From assembly GCA_037127255.1 (NCBI GenBank), contig JBANSL010000004.1, positions 8,680,001 to 8,744,000 on the forward strand: DNA of 64,000 nt, given 5' to 3'. The DNA is from Persicaria tinctoria. Taxonomy: Eukaryota; Streptophyta; Magnoliopsida; Caryophyllales; Polygonaceae. The notes under the pieces were generated by a model, which was not told the DNA's origin, made no database searches, and was given only the letters and a program-made list of their open reading frames with translations. Positions 9,934-18,767 of the stretch are shown piece after piece (the stretch's first letter is position 1; every line of letters starts with the position of its first letter). The position numbers were made by a program, and so were the translations under genes.

Positions 9934-10200
9934 ATACAGCATGCCGACATCGTCCTAGCACGTGGATTAGGGAGTTCAAGCGAAGATATGAAGCAACGTA
10001 CCAGCACGGTGGCATCGTTTCATAGTTGAAATTTTTAAAATTTCAGGTCATAACAATTTACAGGAAAACGGATAGAGTGCCTCATTTTTCATATTAATTA
10101 AAGATATAAGATTACAGATATGCGGTATCTGTATACCGCATGGATACTTTGTTTTGCCTCTTCGTCATCATGTCACACATCAAAGGAAATCATTGTTGTT
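9934..10200. other. Non-coding stretch with one inverted palindrome
   Basis: No gene is seen. At 10120-10141 the half-sites appear in opposite order, ATGCGGT then ACCGCAT, with 8 bp between. This is just downstream of the B3 gene stop codon at 10201. Confidence 0.4.
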
Positions 10201-10640
10201 TTATTCCTCTGATGGTGAAACATTCTCCGGCGGCACTACGACTACCCGAAACCAAGAGTTGCCTAAGTAGCTAAACATCAACCCCGCTCCTACGCGCACG
10301 CCCCGGGATATCGTGAAATTATTCCATCCTTGTGCGAGCCAGAGCGCCCCGGATCTGTTGCGCTCAACCCGGATGCTGGTGCCTCTCCTCCCTACCCCAT
10401 TAGTCAGCGTTACTCTTTCGACGCCGGCCATCCCATATTCTTCTTCGAATTTGGAAGGCAGATGCTGCAATTTTCAAGATGTACTTAGTGAGTTCGGAAC
10501 ATTGTGAATTATATGTTATACGACAGAATGGGGCTTACCAATATTTGTGTAAGCGACACGTCTTCTACCCACCAGAAAAAATCCCTCGGGCCGCTCCCTG
10601 AGACTGAGAAGAAAGGTCGTGGTGTATTTCCAGTTTCCAT
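10201..10640 (-). CDS. Two-exon B3-type DNA-binding-domain protein, 121 aa
   Basis: Exon 1 is 10640-10539 (ATG at 10640, 34 codons). The intron is 10538-10465 with GTAAG...TTGCAG ends, and exon 2 is 10464-10201. Joined, they encode 121 residues resembling a plant B3 domain: RDFFWWVEDV, then a LHLPSKF strand, VTLTNGVGRR, GWNNFTISRGVRVGAG and FSYLGNSWFRVVVV. The order and spacing fit the REM-like B3 fold, a nuclear DNA-binding domain. There is nothing else in the protein, so it is a minimal binder. A possible 5' leader exon (10836-10780) has a GT donor, but its reading frame does not join in phase to the B3 frame, so the start is uncertain. It lies head-to-head with the transposase side of the block and is flanked by palindrome clusters. 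Confidence 0.65.
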
Positions 10641-10713
10641 GCTGTAATACTCACGACATCGCACGGCGGTAATTTATAGCGGGAAATCATGCCACGTTAT
10701 ATGCGAAAATTAT

Positions 10714-10755
10714 ACCGCATATATATGCGGTGATTATACCGCATGGATATGCGGT
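10714..10755 (+). promoter_or_regulatory. Cluster 2 of the 18-bp palindrome (2 copies)
   Basis: Copies lie at 10714-10731 (ACCGCATATATATGCGGT, perfectly palindromic) and 10738-10755 (ACCGCATGGATATGCGGT). The starts are 24 bp apart. They sit between the putative leader exon and exon 1 of the B3 gene. Confidence 0.65.
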
Positions 10756-10768
10756 GGTTCAAATAACA

Positions 10769-11018
10769 CGGAAACATACCGGCACGGGGACTCCGTGATC
10801 TTCTTCCGCCATCGGAGTTGGTCGTCCAAATTCCATCGGTCGAAGGAGAGCGAGCCTCTTATAAAAGTGCGAAGATGAGAGATTTCGTCGTAAATTCCGA
10901 CAAAAGTTCCCAGCTTCGTCCTCTTGTAAGAGGTTCATTCTCCCTTGACGGATGTATTTTAGACGCCCACTACGATGACGGACGAAGATGACGGTGTACC
11001 CGTACCGGTGCGTTTCCG
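10769..11018. promoter_or_regulatory. Inverted-repeat divergent promoter with twin leader exons
   Basis: Arms 10769-10874 and 10914-11018 are inverted copies, about 75% identical by eye. Each, read outward, has a TATA-like stretch (TTTATAAGAGG on minus; CTTGTAAGAGG on plus), a short leader and a small start region encoding an acidic peptide ending DGVPVP or DHGVPVP. Each peptide stops at a GT: GTATGTTTCCG on minus and GTGCGTTTCCG on plus. The minus arm would drive the B3 gene, and the plus arm faces the transposase gene. It resembles the start of two duplicated genes arranged head to head. Confidence 0.55.
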
Positions 11019-11058
11019 AAGAATTTACAGTTTTGTTTGGATGAGCAATATAACATGA

Positions 11059-11121
11059 GCAACATGCCAGCGGCCAACGATTTCAATCAAAAGACACAAA
11101 TCGACGGCCGTGGCATGTTGC
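11059..11121. other. Hairpin A
   Basis: Left arm 11059-11083 pairs with right arm 11098-11121, about 24 bp with one bulge and two mismatches. The loop of 14 nt ends GACAC. It is paralogous to hairpin B. Confidence 0.6.
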
Positions 11122-11196
11122 CTAGGCTATTATCGCTATTGAGCCATTGCATACATACGGATTTTATTTAATTTATGAGACGAAACGATATAACCC

Positions 11197-11265
11197 GTGC
11201 AAACTAGTCAATGGTCAAAAATTTCGATCTGCAGACACAAATCTTTGGCCATGACTAGTTCGCAC
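11197..11265. other. Hairpin B
   Basis: Left arm 11197-11224 pairs with right arm 11239-11265, about 27 bp with a bulge and three mismatches. The loop of 14 nt also ends GACAC. The arm sequence differs from hairpin A, yet pairing is kept. Confidence 0.6.
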
Positions 11266-11313
11266 ACATTATCATCGTTTTTTCGCCACGGCAAATGTCA
11301 CGACCCGACCGTA

Positions 11314-11507
11314 GGTATATATAGACACATACCACATATACTTGCGGTAATATACCGCAAGCCCATACGGTGTTCACCGCATATCTATACGGTTATATAC
11401 CGCAAGCCCAAACGGTGTCCCTAGTACCGTGTACCTATGCGGTGGGCCCACAAATTCAAATAATTCAACACCAACGGTCATTTGTAACAACCGCATATGT
11501 ATGCGGT
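11314..11507 (+). promoter_or_regulatory. Transposase promoter region with palindrome cluster 3 (6 copies)
   Basis: A TATA-like TATATATAG at about 11315 is followed by six 18-bp palindromes at 11331, 11354, 11376, 11399, 11426 and 11490 (starts). The last is ACCGCATATGTATGCGGT. They end 80 bp before the proposed transposase ATG at 11587, so they lie in the promoter or 5' UTR. Confidence 0.6.
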
Positions 11508-11586
11508 GTTACTGTATAAGAAGTCATCCGCTCTCCGTTGGAATGCATCCAATCCCCTCACATCTCATCTACGATCGTTTTCTAAT

Positions 11587-14500
11587 ATGGTTAACGACGA
11601 CACCAATCGACGACCTTCAAGCCCAGGGGAGGAAGCACGTATCAATACGCCAATGGTCGATAGCTCACCATCTCCTCGTCTTCTGGTATGTGATTAATGT
11701 TTATCATTTGGAATGTCGTTGTAGGCAGAATATAGGTAGTGGAATAACCAGAATATAGGTAGTGGAATCATATTGAATGGAAACCAAGATATAGGTACCG
11801 GTTTTTAAATGTAGGGGAATAAATTCGGTTCTGAAGTAGAGCAGACGGAAACCATGAATGGGTCACGTAATATATATGCACTGTTTGCATGCTGGCAGCT
11901 ACCATTGGAGGAGCAGGCTGATCCGATGCCGGAAGACAGTCACGACGATCAGGCCCGTAACCAGGAGTACCGCGATTACACTGCCGAATTTGCTACATCA
12001 CAGACGTGGACCAATCGCGACGATCTCCTACAACATTGTCGTGGCACAGCATTAAAGCTTAATATGGTTTTGACAATCAAGCGTTCTTGGGCGAGCACTC
12101 CTACAAGGCGTGGGAGTCTATTGCTCACATGTGAGAAGTACGGCCAGAACACTCCCCGTAAGAGACCGCGAGTAGCCGGAGATGATGCAAGCGGGAACAC
12201 GCGCAGAGCTGTTTCGAAGATAGAGGGGTGTCCGTTTGCATTGTCTGGCGTGGAGTTCAAACGGGGCGAATGGGGCCTGGACGTTATTCATGCCAAGCAC
12301 AACCATCTACTCCCCGGTGCATTGGACGGTCACCCGTACGTCGGACGGATGGATGCAGATGAAAGAGACACTACCTTAGCTATACCGTCGCTGGTACCCC
12401 ACCAAAACTGATTTTAGCTACATTGAAGATCACAGCTGACGCACGACAGAAGCTGAACTTCACATCGCGGCGCCAAGTGTATAATGCAAGAGCAAAGTTT
12501 AAAGCTGAAGCGAGAGGAGATCGAACAGTCTCCCAGTAAGCACTCCGCATTTTGCGGGATAAGGGTTACTACTATTGTACACGGAGATCCCCTGACGATC
12601 CCAACAGGCTTCAAGATCTATTCATCGCCCATACAGACGCTCGTCATCTTCTAGCCATGTTTCCATACGTCGTCCTCGTCGATTGTACATACCGGACGAA
12701 TGCGTAAGTTTCTATATACACTTATTCTTTTAACCATTCCCACCAGGGCATCCGAACTCAAATATTTGATTGTGCAGGTACGGGATCCCTTTGTGTGAGT
12801 TCGTTGGATTTACTTGCACAAACAAGAACTTCGTCATCGGGTTCTGCTTCATGTCGCACGAGAACACAAATACGTACATTTGGGCGTTGGGGCAGCTCGT
12901 TTACCTCATGCGAGGTAATCTTCCTAACGTTGTTGTCACTGATCGAGAGTTGGGGTTGATTGCGGCGCTACGAGAAGTTCTTCCGAATGTCAGGCATATG
13001 TTGTGCACAGTGCACGTCCTCCGACGATGCGAAGAAGCTGCTTTCCAGAAGTCAAAGAATCTTGATGTTGCTAGGCGTTTCAAGAACGCATGTGTTGGCT
13101 TGTTCCAATCCAGATCGGTTGAAACTTTTGCCGCTAGAAGGAGGGGTATGCATGCAGAGTGGGGGCATATTGAAGGGCTTATGCCGTATTTGGAGGCGAC
13201 GTGGTTACGAGATTACTCGGAGCAGATAGTTCGTGCATGGACAGACACAATCCAGCATTTTGGTACGACTACGACGAACAGGTGCGCCTACGTTTTCAAT
13301 ATAAAATTCATTATACACGTAATTTGTTTAGGTATAAAGATTTTCACCTGCGATTCTCACTTATCTTTTAGGGTTGAGGCTGCTCATTCTGTGTTGAAAA
13401 AGACCTTAAACTCTGCAGTCGGTGATTTCACTCACGTGATAAACACAATCGATCTCATGATGGGGGATCAAATATGGGAGGTGAAGAATACATTGGGGAG
13501 AGCGAACAACACCTGGCCTACAGACTCCCACGACCTATGGATTTTCGATCGAATTCGGAATATTGTGTCGAAGGAATGTTTCAACTTGTTGTTCGAAATC
13601 TACACAAAGATGGAAGCCGAGCCACCGTTGCAACCATGCAGAGATGCATATTGGAGGGACGTCTACGGTCTGCCATGCACACATGACATGCAAGCTTGTC
13701 GAGACACGCAGATACCCATCAGACCATCCCAGATACACAATTTTTGGAAGCAATTGGATTTCAAGAGGCCTCATGTTGACAACGTCCAGGATAACACTCC
13801 ACTCAGCAGAGCTGATGTGGACATGTCGCGCATGATCAGTTTGTTCCAGAGCGGAGCTATGGACGAGGATACTCGTTGGAGAATCGCGTCGACATTCAAC
13901 GACGGGGATCGTCCGTCCCAGACACCGTTGACCACCTCTGACCCGGAGGACCGTAGACCGCCCGGGAGACCGAGGACTCGCCACCCCTGTCAGACGAACC
14001 CTCTACCTTGGGAACGTGAGTGTGCTCGGGCTCAACGCCAGACAGATAGACAGGCGACCACTGGATCCGCACGAGGGCGAGGCCGAGGTCGGGGTCAACC
14101 GGCATCAAACGAAACAGATGACGTGGAAGGTACCGAGGAGGCCACTGGGTCCAACGACATTGCCATCGACGACCCTCCTAGGGGCCGAGGAGTAGGCAGA
14201 GGCCGAGGACGGGGTCGTGGAAGGGGACGTGGACGAGGTCGATCGGCGTCGGAGCCAGCTCCGGAGATTGTAAGTGACATTCCAACACCAGCACCTACGG
14301 CGCTTCCACCACAGAATCTACCTCGAGTAGAATTCAATTGGGGCACTGGCAACGTCGACGAATTCATGATTACTTTCGTACGAGCCGTCACAAATGTTGC
14401 AGGCGATGGTCACTGTGGGTATAGGTCTTTAGCTTGTCTTCTCAACTTGGGACAAGACACATGGCCTCGAGTTCGACGAGAGCTGGCCGTTGAGTTGCAG

Positions 14501-15014
14501 GTGCATTCAGATCGGTACCATTACTATCCGGCCTTACAGGAGCTCATCATGAGGGTCAACTATTTCGGCACGTGTCATGATGCTACGTATTGGATGGAGA
14601 TTCCGATCATGGGCGAGGTGTTTGCCACGCTTCACCAGCGTCCTTTGGTGATTTTGTCACAGATGATGCCTATGTTGTGCCTACCTCTGTACGCCACCGG
14701 TGGCCCGTCAGTACCGGCCTATGAGGAGCTAGATGGAATAGCTTTAGTCGGCAACAACAACCATTTCGTTCCGGTACGTTTCGTATTTCGTATTCATTAA
14801 TTTGTTACTGTTTTGTTTCTCTTTTCTAACATCAATATTAACCTTGTATTCACAGATTTGGTTGTTGCCTGGTTCACCTCTTCCTCCAGTCTACGTCACA
14901 TGGACACGGCATCACGATCGCACTGTCGACGGTTGGGACGAGCAGTTTGCAGCGAGGATTGCACGATATAGAGCTTACCGCCGTCGTGATGGTGGCCGTC
15001 CCCTACCGTATTAG
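11587..15014 (+). pseudogene. MULE transposase fused to an OTU-type cysteine protease
   Basis: Proposed exons are 11587-11685, 11899-12703, 12778-13281, 13372-14773 and 14856-15014, all with GT-AG introns. In order they encode a FAR1/GCM-like zinc-binding region (GCPF, then HAKHNHLL), the DDE transposase core (LVDCTYRTN, VVVTDREL), a SWIM-like GLPCTHDM, an Arg-Gly repeat at about 14170-14240, and an OTU-like protease domain (GDGHCGYRSL with Cys; NNHFVP with His) ending at exon 5. The third intron is 90 bp and open. Lesions are a 1-nt loss in a C-run near 12395 that shifts frame into a TGA at 12409, and an in-frame TAA at 12537. The product would cut and join DNA at element ends, and the OTU part would remove ubiquitin. 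The current copy is probably inactive. Confidence 0.8.
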
Positions 15015-15500
15015 CATTTCCCACTTTCTGATGTCATTTTTCGAACTTCATATGTTCAATTGGGTTGTATCTTTGTCTATTCCATTTCACAACCGAATTC
15101 CATATTTTCGTCATCGCTTATATATTTATCGCACTTTCGTTTTATTAATCTTTCTTTTCAATTCAACATATGATTTTTTCCAGATCACGTCGTTTATTAC
15201 AAGTTAATTACACTGTAGTAGGATATACCATTTCACAACCGAACTCCATATTTTCGTCATCGCTTATATATTTATCGCACTTTCGTTTTATTAATCTTTC
15301 TTTTCAATTCAACATATGATTTTTTCCAGATCACGTCGTTTATTACAAGTTAATTACACTGTAGTAGGATATACCATTGCAGATGTCAATGGATTGTACG
15401 ATAATCATCTTTCTTTTCAATTCAACATATGATTTTTTCCAGATCACGACGTTTATTACAACTTCATACCATTGCAGATGTCCATGGACTGTACGATCAA
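15015..15500 (+). repeat. 3' flank of the transposase with a 146-bp tandem repeat
   Basis: About 146 bp is repeated from 15091 and from 15237 with few differences. A shorter third copy with an internal deletion runs at about 15408-15497. The unit is AT-rich and contains a TTTTTTCCAGATCACG stretch. No coding role is seen; it may hold the poly(A) signals. Confidence 0.75.
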
Positions 15501-15518
15501 TTCTTAGTGTCGGCTAAT

Positions 15519-15756
15519 ACCGCATACCCATGCGGTGGGATTTGGTTCCTATCGGTCCACTGAGCTCCTACGGATAGTTTCGCGCAAATCGGGTTATCCG
15601 ATACCTACCGCATGGGTATGCGGTGCCGTTGAAACGGAACGGTACCGCGTACCGCATGTATATTAGGTATGTCTCTATACGGAGGCTAGTACCGCATAGA
15701 TATGCGGTGACTTACCGCATGTATACCGTCAATAAGTCACCGCATATCTATGCGGT
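15519..15756 (+). promoter_or_regulatory. Cluster 4 of the 18-bp palindrome (6 copies)
   Basis: Copies begin at 15519, 15607, 15651, 15691, 15714 (16 bp, shortened) and 15739. They form the last recognisable part of the MULE-like block. No terminal inverted repeat could be matched because the left end lies outside the window. Confidence 0.6.
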
Positions 15757-15837
15757 GATTAGCGGTGGAAATAGTAAAAATTAGCGGTGTAGATATCGTT
15801 TCCTGTTTAGAATTGGGCGAAATTACATAAAGACTTT

Positions 15838-16097
15838 CATCATGACGTTTCAAAAACGCCATAAATTCCACGGCGTTTCAAAAACGGCATAAACTTTATT
15901 TCAAAAATATTAGCTTTAATAACATGAAATTTTATAAACGCCATGAATTTTACGGCGTTTGTAAAACGCCATAAATAAATTATATTGGAAAGATTTATGA
16001 CTTTTTTGTATTTAAACGCCATTGAATGTATTTTTCATGACATTTTACGAAAAACGCCATCTTCTAAACGTCATCTATTACAACATATGTAGTAGTG
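15838..16097 (+). mobile_element. Right end of a CACTA element (family 1)
   Basis: The end reads ...ACATATGTAGTAGTG, so the terminal repeat on the other strand is CACTACTACATAT. Subterminal AAACGCCAT / ATGGCGTTT repeats occur in both orientations. The 3-bp ACA at 16098-16100 is one half of a target duplication. The matching left end, with the same ACA, is at 25679. The left boundary here is approximate. Confidence 0.75.
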
Positions 16098-16182
16098 ACA
16101 ACCTATATGTGTAGGGCTTCCAGATGGTCACATTGTGGTTGTCACAAAATATGGGAAGACTCGGATATCTGAATAGATAGTG
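16098..16182 (+). pseudogene. Copia fragment, protease/pre-integrase region, piece 1
   Basis: The sequence matches the Copia copy at 29429-29505 (LPDGHIVVV, then KTRISE). It is bounded on the left by the CACTA end and on the right by the small LTR element at 16183. Confidence 0.8.
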
Positions 16183-16463
16183 TGTTAGGAATTGAATATA
16201 TAGGGTGAATTGTGTAAATATTAGAAAGTGGGGTTTAGTGGTATAAATAGATATACATTGTACTGGTTGATTTTCATCTATGAATGAATTCCAATTAGTC
16301 CTTCTCCTATCTTTCGTTCTCTCCCCCTAAACTCTCTCCCTCTTACCTCTTCCAAATCAATCTTACATGGAAACACCGTCACACGACCTTGGATCCTAAC
16401 AATTGGTATCAGAACATCAATCTTCCGACCGGGATTCCGGAATTTTGATCGTCGATTTCGACA

Positions 16464-17759
16464 ATGGAGACAAGCAACAATCAACGCCTGGACGAGCAAC
16501 AACGACAACTCGATTTCGAAGGAACTCAACTGGACTGGCGACAGCGACAACTCGATTTCGAGCAGCTATTCCACCAAGGGCAACAAAGCGTGTGGGAATT
16601 CCGCAAGCGACAACAACAAATCGAATTCGAGCGGCTACTCCTCCAGGGGCGACAAATTTTGTTGGATCTTAGCAAGCGGCTAGAAGAGATTCCAAGAAAG
16701 ATGAAGTAGAACGAAGAATTGGTTAAGCAGATGCAAGAAAGCGAATCGCAAATCGTTCCGACATCGCAAGGTAGTGCTCCGCGGGCGGCGGATCCTTCAA
16801 TTCGAGCAATACTGGCGTCAAACTCACCGCCTTCGGATATGACTGCAACTGGCGAGTCCGAGTCCGGGGAGGGGTTGCAAAGACGGGAAATCAACCATTG
16901 CAATCTGATTTCTGCCCGCCAGACATCACAAGATAAAGATCTTGGTGCGGCTTCGGTCAAGATCTCGGAAGGCGGTAGCGACCCAACGATTTCTTGGGGA
17001 ATCGGGGTTAGAGACCAGGAGACCAGCATCGAAATAAACTCAGAGCCTTCGTCATCACCGTGGTTGGAGGTTGAAGGAGCAAGGCAAGAACTTGACATCC
17101 AATCTGTCGATTCAAAGGTAATCCCTTGTCCTTTAGACGTTGTAATCCTTGAAGAGCTAGAGGAAGAGAATAGACTCAAGGGTATGTTAGCAGATCAAAT
17201 GAAAAGAAATGACGCACACAAAGTGTTTGTGAAAATGCCCACAAGAACTAGTTTTAGAGCTGATGCTTTAGGCTTAAATTTAAGTAAGTTGAAGCCAAGA
17301 ATTGATGATGGTTTTGGGATTGAACAAGGACCCATGGCAAACTCTTGGCCATATGATAGAGGGAAAGGAGTATTAATTGTCAATATTTCAAGTTTATTGG
17401 ATTGTGGCATGGAAGGAGTAGGTTTCAAGTTGCTTAGGAGTTGTCACAAGTGCTGTCTTAAGTGTAATTGGGATGTAATATGGGCTGCAAGAGAGGGAAT
17501 TAGCTGCTGTCACATATGGTATTCATTTTCAATTTGCATCACCAGCAATGGAGGGGTTATTGCTTGTTTAGTTGAGGTGACAGTCGATCACAGACCAGAG
17601 CTGAGTGATGCGATCGTTGTTGTTGGAAAGCTTTTCCAAATTGTCAATAGTGGTTGCTGGTGTGGTGCAGAAAGGATGGGTCTGTATTGGCTTTCAGATT
17701 GCATTCCCACCTTTGATCCAGGAGGAGATGGTTATGTTTCCAGGAACATGAGACAATAA
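16464..17759 (+). pseudogene. Unknown ORF of the small LTR element, one in-frame stop
   Basis: One frame runs from ATG 16464 to 17759, 431 sense codons interrupted only by a TAG at 16707. The N-terminal part is made of heptad-like repeats (QRQLDFEGTQLDWRQRQLDF) typical of a coiled coil. The middle is Ser/Glu-rich and acidic. The C-terminal third is Cys-rich (CHKCCLKC) and ends FDPGGDGYVSRNMRQ. I recognise no Gag, protease or RT motif. Position after the primer site suggests a Gag-like packaging protein, or a captured host sequence. Not assigned. Confidence 0.55.
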
Positions 17760-18430
17760 ATGGGGGTGTCTTAAGTTGTTTCTGCTATTCTGGGCAAACT
17801 GTGAGGATTATTTTTCTGCCAAGTGGTGACTAGTGCAAGTGTAGTGTCTACAGTAATGAGTTGCTGACCCAATAAGTGATGGGGAGTGACCTTGCCATCT
17901 TCCAAATGGTAGCAATGGGTACCTTGATTGCACAAGGAAGGCAAACAAGTGAAGGGCGGTGTCCCTGTTGGCATAATTTGGTTGCTGTCATAAGTTTTGC
18001 TCCCATAATTGATCAAAGAATGGCTCCAAGTGTAGCTCAAAAGCAATTTGAAAGTGAAGATACCCTATTACTTTACTCCAGTGTTGATAGAAGCAATTTG
18101 AAAGTGAAGCTACACTATTACTTTACTCCAATGTTGATAGCTTGCTGATTTTTTTGCTTCTAAAGTGGCAATGGGAATGGCCTTGTCAACTTCAAAGTGG
18201 TAACAATAGGTATTCTACTACACAAGGAAGATTTTTTTTTGCTATGGAAATCACCAGGAAGAATGTTGAAAATGCTTGGAATTTTTGCAATGGAAAACCT
18301 GATCTTTGAAGCTACTGGTGTAATGAGCTGATGTCCACTTCCAAGTACTACACACAAAGTTCATCTTTTGGATTTTAGTTTGTATTTTTTTAATAAGCTT
18401 GAGGGCAAGCTTTCTTAAGGAGGGGAGTAT
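17760..18430 (+). other. Non-coding 3' part of the small LTR element
   Basis: No convincing frame is seen. A 33-bp direct repeat containing AGCAATTTGAAAGTGAAG occurs twice near 18041-18110. The region ends in the polypurine tract. Confidence 0.5.
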
Positions 18431-18651
18431 TGTTAGGAATTGAATATATATAGGGTGAATTGTGTAAATATTAGAAAGTGGGGTTTAGTGGTATAAATAG
18501 ATATACATTGTACTGGTTGATTTTCATCTATGAATGAATTCCAATTAGTCCTTCTCCTATCTCTCGTTCTCTCTCCCTAAACTCTCTCCCTCTTACCTCT
18601 TCCAAATCAATCTTCCATGGAAACACCATCACACGACCTTGGATCCTAACA

Positions 18652-18767
18652 TAGTGTTGAATGATGTGTTTTTTGTCCCTGGATTTAGGCACAATTTGAT
18701 GTCTGTAAGCAGGCTTGTTGAGAAATCAGGCATGAGGGCCATTTTTTATCTCCATGGTTGTACCTTG
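18652..18767 (+). pseudogene. Copia fragment, piece 2
   Basis: This continues piece 1 after the TAGTG duplication. It encodes VPGFRHNLMSVSRLVEKSG, matching 29500-29610. It is cut on the right by a CACTA element with target duplication TTG (18765-18767). Confidence 0.8.

Larger units (their letters stand above)
16183..18651 (+). mobile_element. Small LTR retrotransposon without recognisable pol, 2469 bp
   Basis: LTRs at 16183-16401 (219 bp) and 18431-18651 (221 bp) differ by about four substitutions and one 2-bp indel. The target duplication is TAGTG (16178-16182 and 18652-18656). The primer-binding site TGGTATCAGA (initiator tRNA-Met) is just inside the 5' LTR at 16404, and the polypurine tract AAGGAGGGGAGTAT ends at 18430. 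The internal 2 kb has one long frame of unknown type and no protease, RT or integrase, so it is non-autonomous. The short LTRs and small size recall TRIM/SMART-type elements, but the ORF is unusual for those. Confidence 0.88.

Noticed and set aside
9864..11507. Palindrome clusters as a CRISPR-like array
   Set aside because: The repeats are spaced irregularly, the spacers are short and related, and this is a plant nuclear genome.
1..15800. Helitron as explanation for the MULE-like block
   Set aside because: No Rep/helicase coding, no CTRR-type end and a clear DDE transposase instead.
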